A DNA stretch of 64,000 nt, from positions 1-64,000 of the forward strand of contig NZ_WWCU01000026.1 in NCBI RefSeq assembly GCF_009857595.1. The letters run 5' to 3'. Shown in pieces: positions 53,131 through 61,804 of this stretch. The position numbers were made by a program, and so were the translations under genes. Positions within the stretch are counted from its first letter, which is position 1. Each line of letters opens with the position of its first letter. This stretch comes from Pseudoduganella aquatica. GTDB lineage: Bacteria; Pseudomonadota; Gammaproteobacteria; Burkholderiales; Burkholderiaceae_D. Below the pieces are notes generated by a model. It made no database searches. It was not told the origin of the DNA and saw nothing but the letters and a program-made list of their open reading frames with translations.

Positions 53131-53961
53131 TCAGAGGCAGGCGCCGATGGCCAGTTTTTCCGCCGACTCGTGCAGCGAGGGCGCATTGGCCGGCGGCTGC
53201 TCGCCCAGGTACAGTTCGGCGATCATGGCCTCGGTGACCTGCTCGCGCGGCAGGTCGAAGGCGATGCTGCCCTGTTTCAGCGCCACGATGCGGGGGAAGT
53301 TGGCCAGCGCCAGTTCCACCTGGTGCAGGCTGCACACCAGCGCGGCGTTGCGTTCGCGGGCTTCCTGCTGCAGCGTGGACAGCGTCAATTGCGACAGCGC
53401 GGGGTCGAGCGCGGACAGCGGCTCGTCCACCAGCAGCGCCTGCGCGTCCGACAGCATCAGGCGCGCCAGGCCGCAGCGCTGGCGCTCGCCGCCGGACAGG
53501 CGGTCCACACGGCTATACAGCTTGTCGCCCAGGTTGAAGCGGGCCAGCGCGCGGTAGGCCGCTTCCGGCTCCACCGGCTTGACCAGCGAACGCAGGGCGC
53601 GCCACAAGCTCCAGTGCGGCAGGCGCGCGGCCAGCACCGCCGTCACCACGCGCTGGCGCGGCGGCAGCGGCGGCGTCTGCGGTGCCAGGAACAGGCGCGC
53701 GCGCAAACGGTGGCGGGCCGCGTTGTCCAGCGCCCACGGGTCGGCGCCGAAGGCCGTGTAGCGGCCGCCGTCGTCCGATTGCGGCTGGTGGTTGCAGGCC
53801 AGCGTGGCCAGCAGCGTGGTCTTGCCGGCCCCGGAAGGGCCGATCAGCGCAAGCTGCTCGCCCGGCGCAATGGCCAGGTCGATGGCGTGCAGCGCGGGCG
53901 CGCTGGCGGCGCCGGCATGGCGCACCGTCAGGCGCTCGAGCAGGTACAAAGGAGCGGACAT
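53131..53961 (-). CDS. ABC transporter ATPase, PhnC-like
   Basis: A 276-residue ATPase. Walker A LIGPSGAGKTTLLATLA, an unusual Q-loop region FLAPQTPPLPPRQRVVTAVLA, signature LSGGERQRCGLARLML, Walker B LLVDEPLSALDPALS and switch SLHQVELA. The Ala/Leu-rich stretch RLPHWSLWRALRSL is characteristic of phosphonate-type ATPases. It starts ten bases after the binding-protein stop. It would power import with the LolD-like ATPase at the operon end as its partner or as an alternative subunit. Confidence 0.88.
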   Translation of the reverse strand: MSAPLYLLERLTVRHAGAASAPALHAIDLAIAPGEQLALIGPSGAGKTTLLATLACNHQPQSDDGGRYTAFGADPWALDNAARHRLRARLFLAPQTPPLPPRQRVVTAVLAARLPHWSLWRALRSLVKPVEPEAAYRALARFNLGDKLYSRVDRLSGGERQRCGLARLMLSDAQALLVDEPLSALDPALSQLTLSTLQQEARERNAALVCSLHQVELALANFPRIVALKQGSIAFDLPREQVTEAMIAELYLGEQPPANAPSLHESAEKLAIGACL

Positions 53962-53971
53962 GGATCGAATC

Positions 53972-54838
53972 TTATTTCTTCAGCAGGCCCGCGTTGACGG
54001 CGGCCGCTTCGATGGCGGTGTAGTTCTCGGCCTTGGTCGGAATGAACTTGGAGGCGCGCTGCAGGTCCAGGATGGCTTTGTCTTCCGGCTTGGATGCGTC
54101 CAGCGCCAGGAAGGCGTCGGTGATCTTCTTCTTCAGTTCCGGGTTCATGTCGGCGCGCACGGTCCAGTTGTAGTCATAGTAGCCGGGGGTAGTGTAGAAC
54201 ACGCGCACGGCGGCCGGGTCGACCTTTTTCTCGGCCACCAGCTTTTCCCATACCGAGATGTTCAGCGCGCCCGCGTCCACCTTGCCGCCGGCAACGGCCG
54301 CCACGGTGGCGTCGTGCGCGCCGGAGAAGGCGATGCGTTTCAGGTCGGTGTCCGGATTGATCTTCGCGGCCAGCAGGAAGGAGCGCGGCATCAGGTGGCC
54401 GGAGGTGGACGACTCCGAGCCGAAGCTCAGGGTCTTGCCCTTCAGGTCATCGAGCTTGTTGATGGTTTTGCTGGTGGTGACGAACACCGAGCGGAATTTC
54501 TCGTCCTCGGCGCGCTGCACCAGCGGCACCACCTGGCCCTTGCTGCGGTCCTTGGCTTGCACGAAAGTGAAGCCGCCGAACCACACCATGTCCAGCTTGT
54601 GGTTGATCAGGCCTTCCACCGAGGCGGCGTAGTCGGTCACCGGGGTGAACTCGACCTTCATGTTCAGTTTCTTCTCCAGGTACTCGCCCAGCGGCTTGAA
54701 CTTGCGCTGCAGTTCGGTCGGCGCTTCGTCCGGAATGGCGGACACGCGCAGCACTTGCTGGGCCGGCGCCTGGGCGGCGGCGAACAGCAGGCTGGCGGCC
54801 ATCAGGGATTTGACGAGGGTCAATGGAGAGCATTTCAT
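53972..54838 (-). CDS. Periplasmic binding protein, phosphonate/phosphite/selenate type
   Basis: A 288-residue exported protein with a signal peptide 1-26 (AAAQAPAQQ). Mature N-terminus VLRVSAIPDEAPTELQRKFK, DYAASVEGLINHKLDMVWFG, FGSESSTSGHLMPRSFLLA and GYYDYNWTVRADMNPELKKK. The fold is PhnD/PtxB. The exact N-terminal text matches, from memory, the subgroup annotated as putative selenate ABC transporter binding proteins (TIGR04553). First gene of the operon, divergent from egtD across about 160 bases. Substrate: selenate, phosphonate or phosphite; unresolved. Confidence 0.85.
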   Translation of the reverse strand: MKCSPLTLVKSLMAASLLFAAAQAPAQQVLRVSAIPDEAPTELQRKFKPLGEYLEKKLNMKVEFTPVTDYAASVEGLINHKLDMVWFGGFTFVQAKDRSKGQVVPLVQRAEDEKFRSVFVTTSKTINKLDDLKGKTLSFGSESSTSGHLMPRSFLLAAKINPDTDLKRIAFSGAHDATVAAVAGGKVDAGALNISVWEKLVAEKKVDPAAVRVFYTTPGYYDYNWTVRADMNPELKKKITDAFLALDASKPEDKAILDLQRASKFIPTKAENYTAIEAAAVNAGLLKK

Positions 54839-55001
54839 GGAAGTTCCTTTTTGTAGTTGTTAAGCAGCCAATGTTAAGCGGCTAACGCAAGAATGCACGG
54901 CTTGGGCGCGGCGACACTGAAAATATGATATTCAGCTATGATAGCAAAACTGTCATCGGCAGCAGGCTCGGTGATGGCCCATCAACTTGACTGAGCACAC
55001 T
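54839..55001. promoter_or_regulatory. Divergent promoter region, transporter / egtD
   Basis: 163 bases between divergent starts. It contains two GTTAAGC words and the split palindrome GTTA-N6-TAAC (about 54872-54885), and an AT-rich centre ATGATATTCAGCTATGATAGC that looks like overlapping -10 boxes. It is a shared control region, so both operons could answer the same signal. No regulator gene lies nearby. Confidence 0.4.
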
Positions 55002-56018
55002 ATGCCTATGTCCCGTACTGCGGCGATCCGCGTGATTTCGCCTGATATTCCCAGCCTGTCGTCCAGCGTTCCGCAGGGCAGTCCAGCCACCATCGCCGAG
55101 ATCAGCACGGGCTTGCTGGCGGAGCGGGCTTACACTTCGCCCAAATATTTATATGACAGCCTGGGCTCCAAGCTGTTCGAAGCGATATGCGAGCTGCCCG
55201 AATACTATCCCACGCGCACCGAAGCGTCCATCTTTGAGCGTTACGGCAGCGAAATCGCGCAGGCGGTGGGGCTGGGTTCCACATTGATCGACCTGGGCGC
55301 GGGCAATTGCGCCAAGGCGGCCGGCCTGTTCCCGCTGCTGCACCCGGCGCAGTACGTGCCCATCGATATTTCGCGCGACTTCCTGAACGAGGCGGTGAGC
55401 CGGCTGCAGCAGCGCTTCCCGCATATTGAAATGACGGCGCTGGGGCTGGATTTCTCGCGCAGCTTCCATTTGCCGGCCAGCGTGCGGCCCGAGCGGCGCG
55501 TGTTCTTCTACCCCGGCTCGTCGATAGGCAATTTCGCGCCGCACGAGGCGATCGCCTTCCTGCGCCGCATGCGCGCCAACGAGCAGGGCGACGGCGGCCT
55601 GCTGATCGGCGTGGACCTGGTCAAGGACGGCGCCGTGCTGGACGCGGCCTATGACGACGCGATCGGCGTCACCTCGTCCTTCAACCTGAACATGCTGCGC
55701 CACCTGAACCACCTGACAGGCGCGGATTTCGACGTCACGCAGTGGCAGCACCGCGCCTTCTTCAACGCCGAGGAAAGCCGGGTGGAAATGCACCTGGAAG
55801 CGCGCGAGGCGCTGTCGGTGAGCTGGCCGGCCGGGGGGCGCCAGCGCTACGAGCGCCACTTTGCGCGCGGCGAGCGCATACACACGGAAGACAGCTACAA
55901 ATACACGCGGCGCGGTTTTATCGACCTGCTGCAGGAAGCCGGTTTCGCCGCCACGCATACCTGGACCGACGACGCGGAATGGTACGCCGTGGTGCATGCC
56001 AGAGCGATCGGTGAATAA
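55002..56018 (+). CDS. egtD: L-histidine N-alpha-methyltransferase (ergothioneine pathway)
   Basis: A 338-residue SAM-dependent enzyme trimethylating histidine to hercynine. SPKYLYDSLGSKLFEAICELPEYYPTRTE-type N-terminus, motif I LIDLGAGNCAKAAGL, FYPGSSIGNFAPHEA, GVDLVKDGAVLDAAYDDA, and the conserved SYKYTRRGF near the end. Length is normal. The ATG at 55002 is preferred to a TTG five codons upstream; neither has a strong ribosome-binding site. It is followed by egtB after 24 bases, so the two form the ergothioneine operon. Confidence 0.92.
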   Translation: MPMSRTAAIRVISPDIPSLSSSVPQGSPATIAEISTGLLAERAYTSPKYLYDSLGSKLFEAICELPEYYPTRTEASIFERYGSEIAQAVGLGSTLIDLGAGNCAKAAGLFPLLHPAQYVPIDISRDFLNEAVSRLQQRFPHIEMTALGLDFSRSFHLPASVRPERRVFFYPGSSIGNFAPHEAIAFLRRMRANEQGDGGLLIGVDLVKDGAVLDAAYDDAIGVTSSFNLNMLRHLNHLTGADFDVTQWQHRAFFNAEESRVEMHLEAREALSVSWPAGGRQRYERHFARGERIHTEDSYKYTRRGFIDLLQEAGFAATHTWTDDAEWYAVVHARAIGE

Positions 56019-56042
56019 AGTGACTATCAAGATGAATAAGCC

Positions 56043-57251
56043 ATGCAAATGAGCGGCCCCGCGCACTGGATAGCGCGCTACAACTCGGTACGCGAACGCT
56101 CGCTGGCGCTGGCCGAGCCCTTGTCGGACGAGGACTGCTGCGCCCAGTCCATGCCGGATGCGAGCCCCATCAAATGGCACCTGGCGCATACTACCTGGTT
56201 CTTCGAGACCTTTATCCTGGAGCGCATGGAGGCGGACTTCGAGCCCTTCCATCCCGCGTTCCGGGTGCTGTTCAATTCCTATTACAACGGCATCGGCGAA
56301 AAGCATCCGCGTCCGCAGCGCGGCCTGCTCACGCGGCCGTCGCTGGCCGAGGTGAAGGCCTTCCGCGCGAATGTGGATGCACGCATGGCGCGCCTGTTCG
56401 GCCTCGCGCTGGATGCGGCGCAGCGCGCGCAGCTGGAGATGCTGGCCACGCTGGGCCTGGAGCACGAGCAGCAGCACCAGGAACTGATGCTGACGGATGT
56501 GAAGCATTTGCTGGCGCAGAATCCCTTGCAGCCGGCCTATGCGCAGCAGGCCGGGGCGCGCAGCGAGGCCGGCGCGATGGAGTGGGTGGCGTTTGACGGC
56601 GGGCTGGCCGATATCGGTTACGGCGGCGACGGCTTCTGCTTTGACAACGAGCTGCCGCGCCACCGCCAGTATGTGACGCCGTTCGCGCTGGCTTCGCGGC
56701 TGGTGAGCAATGGCGAGTACCTGGCTTTTATCGAGGCGGACGGCTATGAGACCGCGTCGCTGTGGCTGGCCGAGGGCTGGGACTGGGTGTGCACGCAGGG
56801 TTTGCGCATGCCGATGTACTGGCGGCGCGGCGAGGACGGGCAGTGGCTGGAGTTCACGCTGGCGGGTTTGCAGGCGTTGGACCTCGATGCGCCGGCCATG
56901 CATTTGTCGCTGTTCGAGGCGGACGCTTATGCCCATTGGCGCGGCGCGCGCTTGCCGACGGAGGGGGAGTGGGAGTTCGCTGCGCAGCAGGACGCACAGG
57001 AGCGGGGTGGGTTAAGGCAGATGTTTGGACACTGCTGGCAATGGACCAGCAGCAGCTATGCGCCTTATCCGGGCTATGAGACGGCGCCGGGCGCGCTGGG
57101 CGAGTACAACGGCAAGTTCATGCTGAACCAGTATGTGCTGCGCGGCTCGTCGTGCGCCACGCCGGCCGGGCATGCGCGCGCCAGCTACCGCAACTTTTTC
57201 CCGGCCGGTGCGCGCTGGCAGTTCACCGGCATCCGCCTGGCGCGCAAGTAG
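56043..57251 (+). CDS. egtB: Hercynine oxygenase EgtB (SenA-like possible)
   Basis: A 402-residue non-haem iron sulfoxide synthase. DinB-like N-domain with KWHLAHTTWFFE (His46/His49) and the metal motif LEHEQQHQELM (His141, His145); the C-terminal formylglycine-generating-like domain has GDGFCFDNELPRHRQYV, WHLPTEGEWEFA-like text (RLPTEGEWEFAAQQD) and HARASYRNFF. It joins hercynine to a thiol and O2. The selenoneine enzyme SenA is the same fold and cannot be told apart here by eye. Coupled to egtD; no egtC or egtE adjacent. Start ATG 56043 (or 56049). Confidence 0.88.
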   Translation: MQMSGPAHWIARYNSVRERSLALAEPLSDEDCCAQSMPDASPIKWHLAHTTWFFETFILERMEADFEPFHPAFRVLFNSYYNGIGEKHPRPQRGLLTRPSLAEVKAFRANVDARMARLFGLALDAAQRAQLEMLATLGLEHEQQHQELMLTDVKHLLAQNPLQPAYAQQAGARSEAGAMEWVAFDGGLADIGYGGDGFCFDNELPRHRQYVTPFALASRLVSNGEYLAFIEADGYETASLWLAEGWDWVCTQGLRMPMYWRRGEDGQWLEFTLAGLQALDLDAPAMHLSLFEADAYAHWRGARLPTEGEWEFAAQQDAQERGGLRQMFGHCWQWTSSSYAPYPGYETAPGALGEYNGKFMLNQYVLRGSSCATPAGHARASYRNFFPAGARWQFTGIRLARK

Positions 57252-57279
57252 CGGCTTGGCCGTGCTGCCGGCGGCTCTT

Positions 57280-57314
57280 GGCGGGTTACGCGGTTTCCGC
57301 TAACCCGCCCTACG
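57280..57314. repeat. REP-like palindrome, copy 5 (reverse orientation)
   Basis: GGCGGGTTACGC ... TAACCCGCCCTACG, 28 bases after the egtB stop and 44 bases before the convergent chemotaxis gene end. Like copies 1 and 2 it sits between convergent 3' ends. Confidence 0.85.
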
Positions 57315-57316
57315 CG

Positions 57317-57340
57317 GTTGCGAGGTTGCGAGGTTGCGAC
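57317..57340. repeat. Three-unit 8-bp tandem repeat
   Basis: GTTGCGAG repeated three times (last unit ends C instead of G) directly after REP copy 5. Likely prone to copy-number change by slippage. Confidence 0.7.
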
Positions 57341-57358
57341 GTCCTGCGGCTGGACGGC

Positions 57359-58954
57359 TTATGCCGCAAGGCGGCGCGGGGCGGGGCGGTGGCGCGCCTG
57401 GGCCGGGCCTTCCGCCAGGCGGAACTGGCTGACCACGTCTTTCAGCGCGCCGGCCTGGTCCTGCATGGCGGCTGCAGCGGCGGCGGCTTCTTCCACCAGC
57501 GCGGCGTTCTGCTGCGTGGTCTGGTCCATTTGCGAGATGGCGACGTTGATCTGCTCGATGCCGTCGGTCTGCTCGTTGTTGGCGAGCGTGATTTCACCCA
57601 CGATGTCGCTCACGCGCTGGACGCTGGCCACCACTTCGTCCATGGTGCTGCCGGCCTGCTCCACCAGCTTGGCGCCCACATCGACTTTCTCGACCGAATC
57701 GGCGATCAGCTCCTTGATTTCCTTGGCGGCGCTGGCCGAGCGCTGCGCCAGGTTGCGCACTTCGGACGCCACCACGGCGAAGCCGCGCCCCTGTTCACCC
57801 GCGCGCGCCGCTTCGACCGCCGCGTTCAGCGCCAGGATATTGGTCTGGAAGGCGATGCCGTCGATGACGGCGATAATGTCCACGATCTTGCGCGAGGAGG
57901 CGTTGATCGAGCCCATGGTGTCGACCACTTGCGACACGACGCTGCCGCCGCGCTGCGCCACGGCCGACGCGCTGCGCGCCAGTTCGTTGGCCTGGCGCGC
58001 GTTGTCGCTGTTGTTGCGCACGGTGGTGGTGAGTTCTATCATCGAGGAGGCGGTCTGTTCCAGGGCGCTGGCCTGCGCTTCGGTGCGCGAGGACAAATCC
58101 ATATTGCCGCTGGCGATCTGGCTGGAGGCGCTGGCGATGGCGCCGGTGCCGTTGCGCACCTCGCCGACGATGCGCGCCAGGCTGCTGTTCATTTCACCCA
58201 GCGCCCCCAGCAGCTGGCCGGCTTCGCAGCGCGTGTCGGCCTTGATCTGGCTGGTCAGGTCGCCCGCCGCCACGGCGCGCGCCACTTGCAGCGCATGGCC
58301 GATAGGGGCGGTGATGGAGCGCGTTACGCGCCAGGCGAAGGCCACGCCCAGCAGCAGCGCCAGCGCGCCCAGGCCTGCCATCATGCGCCCCGCCATGCTG
58401 ATATTGTCTTTCACCAGGCCGCTGTGCTCGACGACGATGCCGCGCTGCAGATCGTTGAGCTGTTTGACGCTGTTTTGCAGACTGCCCAGCGCGGGCAGGG
58501 TGTCGCTGCGCATGAACTGGGCGGCCTCGTCGCGCTGGCCGTCGGCGAGCATTTTTGCCACCTTGCTGAAGGACTGCACGTATTGCGCGCGCTGGGTCTT
58601 GATGGCCGCCAGCAGCGTCTTGCCTTCGTCGCGGAAGACCAGTTTGTCCAGCACTTCCAGTTCGGCGGAGATGATTTTCTTGTTGCCGTCGATCTGCTCC
58701 AGGATGCGCGCTTCGGCCGCCTTGTCGGTGGCGATGAACATTTCCAGCACCAGCGCCGAGTTGGCGCGCGTGGTGGCGGCGATGATGGCGGCGGCGTCGG
58801 CCTTGCGCCAGTCCTGGTCCACCATGGTGGCGTTCAGGTCGCCTATCTGCGCCAGCCGCTGCAGACCGATGCCGATCAGCACCGCCATCAGCAGCAGTAC
58901 CATGCCAAATCCCAGTCCAAGCCGGGCGCCGATGTTCAGATTCGCCAGTTTCAT
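57359..58954 (-). CDS. Methyl-accepting chemotaxis protein
   Basis: A 531-residue receptor. TM1 about 13-32, four-helix-bundle periplasmic sensor (about 35-190, with LNATMVDQDWRKADAAA), TM2 about 191-212, HAMP, signalling hairpin FQTNILALNAAVEAARAGEQ with GFAVVASEVRNLAQRSA. Ends in an Arg/Ala-rich tail without a CheR-docking pentapeptide. The ATG at 58954 has GGAGA upstream; the frame continues further but into non-coding sequence. It resembles Tar/Tsr-type 4HB receptors; ligand unknown. Confidence 0.93.
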   Translation of the reverse strand: MKLANLNIGARLGLGFGMVLLLMAVLIGIGLQRLAQIGDLNATMVDQDWRKADAAAIIAATTRANSALVLEMFIATDKAAEARILEQIDGNKKIISAELEVLDKLVFRDEGKTLLAAIKTQRAQYVQSFSKVAKMLADGQRDEAAQFMRSDTLPALGSLQNSVKQLNDLQRGIVVEHSGLVKDNISMAGRMMAGLGALALLLGVAFAWRVTRSITAPIGHALQVARAVAAGDLTSQIKADTRCEAGQLLGALGEMNSSLARIVGEVRNGTGAIASASSQIASGNMDLSSRTEAQASALEQTASSMIELTTTVRNNSDNARQANELARSASAVAQRGGSVVSQVVDTMGSINASSRKIVDIIAVIDGIAFQTNILALNAAVEAARAGEQGRGFAVVASEVRNLAQRSASAAKEIKELIADSVEKVDVGAKLVEQAGSTMDEVVASVQRVSDIVGEITLANNEQTDGIEQINVAISQMDQTTQQNAALVEEAAAAAAAMQDQAGALKDVVSQFRLAEGPAQARHRPAPRRLAA

Positions 58955-59043
58955 GCCATTCTCCAAATTGTTGCAGTGCAAAAATAGTATATCAATATAT
59001 TTCGAGGACTGCCGGAAACTGGCGGCGGGCCGCAGGCCGGCGT

Positions 59044-59668
59044 TCAGGGCTGTGGTTTTTCCAGCGCCTCCAGCACTTGCAGCACGGCGGCGCTGACGGC
59101 TTCGGGCTGCGCGAACAGGAGGGGCAGGCCGGTGTCCGGCAGCGCCACGCTGCGTCCGCGCGTGGACAGGCTGGCCAGATGCTGCGCTGCGGTGGCCTGT
59201 GCAGCGTCGCTGCGCGCCAGCACCACCAGCGGCAGGTCGCCGAAGGTTTTGCGCGCGGTGCGCAGCTGGCTGGCGCTGGCGGGCAGGTTGTCGATTTCGG
59301 AGGCGCGCGAGCGCCAGTAGGCGGGCTTGGCTATTTGCGCCGCCTGCGCGGCAGCCAGCTTGACGCCGGTTTCGCCGCCGGGGGCGTAGGCGCAAGCCGG
59401 CGCTGCGGTTATCTTGCCGCTGCTTGCTGCGTCCAGGCAGGCCAGTGCGGTATCGAGGGCCGCCGCTTGCGGGGCGGCCAGGGCCTCGTCCAGCGGCGGA
59501 TCCACCAGCACCACGGGGCCGTCGATGCGCGCGTCCTTGATCAGGAAATTCAAATCCCTGCTGGCGTTACCCACCGAGGCGGCGCGCGTGCGCTTGGCCG
59601 GGCGGGGGTGCGGCGTGAGCGCTGGCGAAGAGGGAGTTTAAGAGGACAGCGGGGATCAGTTTGCGCAT
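59044..59668 (-). pseudogene. Broken alpha/beta hydrolase gene
   Basis: An ATG at 59668 opens a signal peptide (MRKLIPAVLLNSLFASAHAA) that stops at 59567. From 59574 a different frame continues to 59044 with text typical of the second half of exported alpha/beta hydrolases (GPVVLVDPPLDEAL, FGDLPLVVLARSD). The middle, including the nucleophile elbow, is missing, and the frames disagree. I infer an internal deletion plus frameshift. A sequencing error could explain the frameshift but not the missing middle. Confidence 0.55.
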
Positions 59669-59690
59669 GTGAGGACTCGGATAAAGGTAC

Positions 59691-59715
59691 AAGGGCGCCC
59701 TCCTGGGGCGCCCTT
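59691..59715 (-). terminator. Hairpin terminator of leuA
   Basis: AAGGGCGCCC (59691-59700) pairs perfectly with GGGCGCCCTT (59706-59715), five-base loop, about 40 bases beyond the leuA stop. The trailing U-tract is weak, but position and stem strength fit a terminator. Confidence 0.6.
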
Positions 59716-59753
59716 CAATATCCGGCTCTGGCGGCGGCTGGCCGGGACGTTTT

Positions 59754-61454
59754 TTATGCGGCGGCGCCGGCGTCCGCCGGGGCGGAGGCTGCTTCGCGCT
59801 GCTTGATCTGGCGGTTGACGGCGCTCAGCACGGCCTTGAAGGAGGCGGTGACGATGTTGCTGTCTATGCCCGCGCCGAACAGGGTGGGGCCGTTTTCCAG
59901 GCGCAGTTCAACATAGCAGGCCGCCTTGGCGTTGGCGCCGGAGCCGATCGAGTGCTCGTGGTAGTCCATCAGCTTGATGTCCAGGCCGAGCGCGTCGACG
60001 AAGGCGTCGATCGGGCCGTTGCCGCCGCCTTGCAGCGCCATGCTGGCGCCACGGTGGCTAAGGGCGATGTCGATCTGCACCGGCTCGTCGCTGGTGGTGT
60101 CTTCCTGCATCTTGTGCGAGCTGTAGGCGTAAGGCGCGGTCTGCTCCAGGTATTCCTGGCTGAAGATCTGGTGGATGCCTTCGGAGGTGATCTCCAGGCC
60201 GGTCTGGTCGGCCACGGCCTGAACGGCGCGGCTGAACTCGATCTGCAGGCGGCGCGGCAGCACCAGGCCGAAGTCCTGCTCGAGCAGATAGGCCATGCCG
60301 CCTTTGCCGGACTGGCTGTTCACGCGGATCACCGCGTCGTAGCTGCGGCCCAGATCTTGCGGGTCGATAGGCAGGTAAGGGATTTCCCAAGGCTGGTCCG
60401 GCTGCTGCTTGGCGAAGCCCTTCTTGATCGCATCCTGGTGCGAACCGGAGAAGGCGGTGAACACCAGGTCGCCCACGTATGGGTGGCGCGGGTGCACCGG
60501 CAGCTGGTTGCATTCCTCCACCAGCTTGCGCACGCTGTCGATGTCGGAGAAGTCCAGGCCAGGGTGCACGCCCTGGGTGTACAGGTTCAATGCCAGCGTC
60601 ACCAGGTCCACGTTGCCGGTGCGCTCGCCGTTGCCGAACAGGCAGCCTTCCACGCGGTCGGCGCCGGCCATGACGGCCAGTTCGGCGGCGGCGATGGCGG
60701 TGCCGCGGTCGTTATGCGGGTGCACGGACAGGATCAGCGAATCGCGGCGCTCCAGCTTGCGCGACATCCATTCGATCTGGTCGGCATACACGTTAGGCGT
60801 GCTGCACTCCACCGTCGACGGCATGTTGATGATCATTTTCTTCTGCGGGGTCGGTTTCCAGATGGCGGAAACGGCGTCGCAGATATGCTTGGAGAAATCG
60901 AGTTCGGTGGTGGAGAACGATTCCGGCGTGTATTCAAAGCCCCAGTCGGTCTGCGGATGCTGGGCCACCAGCTCTTTCACCAGCGTGGTGCCGGTGGTGG
61001 CGATGTTGGTGATCTCTTCGCGCGACATGCCGAACACCACTTTGCGAAACACCGGCGCCACCGAGTTGTACAGGTGGACAATGGCGCGCTTGGCGCCCGC
61101 CGCCGCTTCCACGGTGCGGCGTATCAGTTCTTCGCGCGACTGGGTCAGCACGATGATGGTGACGTCGTCCGGAATGCGGTCTTCGTCGATCAGCTTGCGC
61201 ACGAAGTCGAAGTCGGTCTGCGAGGCCGAAGGGAAGCCCACTTCGATTTCCTTGATGCCGATCTTGATCAGCATGTCAAAGAAGCGCAGCTTTTTCTCCG
61301 GGCTCATTGGCTCGATCAGCGCCTGGTTGCCGTCGCGCAGGTCGGTGCTCATCCAGATCGGCGGCTTGCTGATGACGGCGTTCGGCCAGGTGCGGTCGGT
61401 CAATTGGACAGCCGGGAAGGCGCGGTATTTCGCTGCTGGGTTTTGCAACATCAT
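59754..61454 (-). CDS. leuA: 2-isopropylmalate synthase
   Basis: A 566-residue enzyme for the first committed step of leucine synthesis (2-ketoisovalerate plus acetyl-CoA). DLRDGNQAL (38-46) and SVHPHNDRGTAIAAAELAVM carry the metal ligands of the HMGL-like barrel; EGCLFGNGERTGNVDL follows. The C-terminal regulatory domain (about 430-555) has HRGASMALQGGGNGPIDAFV, the leucine feedback site region. Long-form length. AGGAG six bases before the ATGATG fixes the start at 61454. Leader peptide and promoter lie upstream; no other leucine gene is adjacent. Confidence 0.96.
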   Translation of the reverse strand: MMLQNPAAKYRAFPAVQLTDRTWPNAVISKPPIWMSTDLRDGNQALIEPMSPEKKLRFFDMLIKIGIKEIEVGFPSASQTDFDFVRKLIDEDRIPDDVTIIVLTQSREELIRRTVEAAAGAKRAIVHLYNSVAPVFRKVVFGMSREEITNIATTGTTLVKELVAQHPQTDWGFEYTPESFSTTELDFSKHICDAVSAIWKPTPQKKMIINMPSTVECSTPNVYADQIEWMSRKLERRDSLILSVHPHNDRGTAIAAAELAVMAGADRVEGCLFGNGERTGNVDLVTLALNLYTQGVHPGLDFSDIDSVRKLVEECNQLPVHPRHPYVGDLVFTAFSGSHQDAIKKGFAKQQPDQPWEIPYLPIDPQDLGRSYDAVIRVNSQSGKGGMAYLLEQDFGLVLPRRLQIEFSRAVQAVADQTGLEITSEGIHQIFSQEYLEQTAPYAYSSHKMQEDTTSDEPVQIDIALSHRGASMALQGGGNGPIDAFVDALGLDIKLMDYHEHSIGSGANAKAACYVELRLENGPTLFGAGIDSNIVTASFKAVLSAVNRQIKQREAASAPADAGAAA

Positions 61455-61503
61455 GTGGTACTCCTGAGTCTTCTGAATTTTTGGAAGGTAAAGCGCATTC
61501 GAT

Positions 61504-61549
61504 GTGGCGCGGGCTGCCAGACGGCCACGGGACGCTAGGCCTGGCAACC
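61504..61549 (-). promoter_or_regulatory. Candidate leucine attenuator: mutually exclusive stems
   Basis: Two alternative stems overlap in the leuA leader RNA. Stem 1: GGTTGCCAG (61549-61541) with CTGGCAGCC (61520-61512), one G-U pair. Stem 2: GTGGC (61528-61524) with GCCAC (61508-61504). Part of stem 2 lies in the loop of stem 1. A ribosome stalled on the Leu codons of the leader peptide would cover the first arm of stem 1. No U-run follows either stem, so the switch could act on translation or Rho. Confidence 0.4.
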
Positions 61550-61633
61550 GGTCGGTAGCGATAGCAGTAGCAGCGCGAAACCTTGAGAGGTGCGTGCGGT
61601 GCTACGGTGCGTGTGAATAGCCGTGGTGGACAT
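61535..61633 (-). CDS. leuL: Leucine leader peptide of leuA
   Basis: A 32-residue frame, ATG at 61633 to TAG at 61535, with the run ALLLLSL at residues 20-26. Five of seven codons are Leu (CTG CTA CTG CTA TCG CTA), three being CTA, which is rare in this GC-rich DNA. An AGGAAAG sequence lies upstream. It is 81 bases before leuA. Size, Leu run, codon choice and position are those of a transcription-attenuation leader. Not reported by simple ORF calling because of its size. Confidence 0.7.
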   Translation of the reverse strand: MSTTAIHTHRSTARTSQGFALLLLSLPTGCQA

Positions 61634-61804
61634 CGGTGCAAACTTTCCTGATTTTTTGGGAGACTTGCGCAGCTTGTGGCCGGCGCAGGGGTACAACTGA
61701 GACGTGCTTTTTAGGCGCGTGCTAGTAGGCGCAGCGCTAGCGATAGGGCGCTAGGAGCCGGCAGCAGGAAAGCGGATAGGTGCGGATGCGGGAACATGGG
61801 CTTT

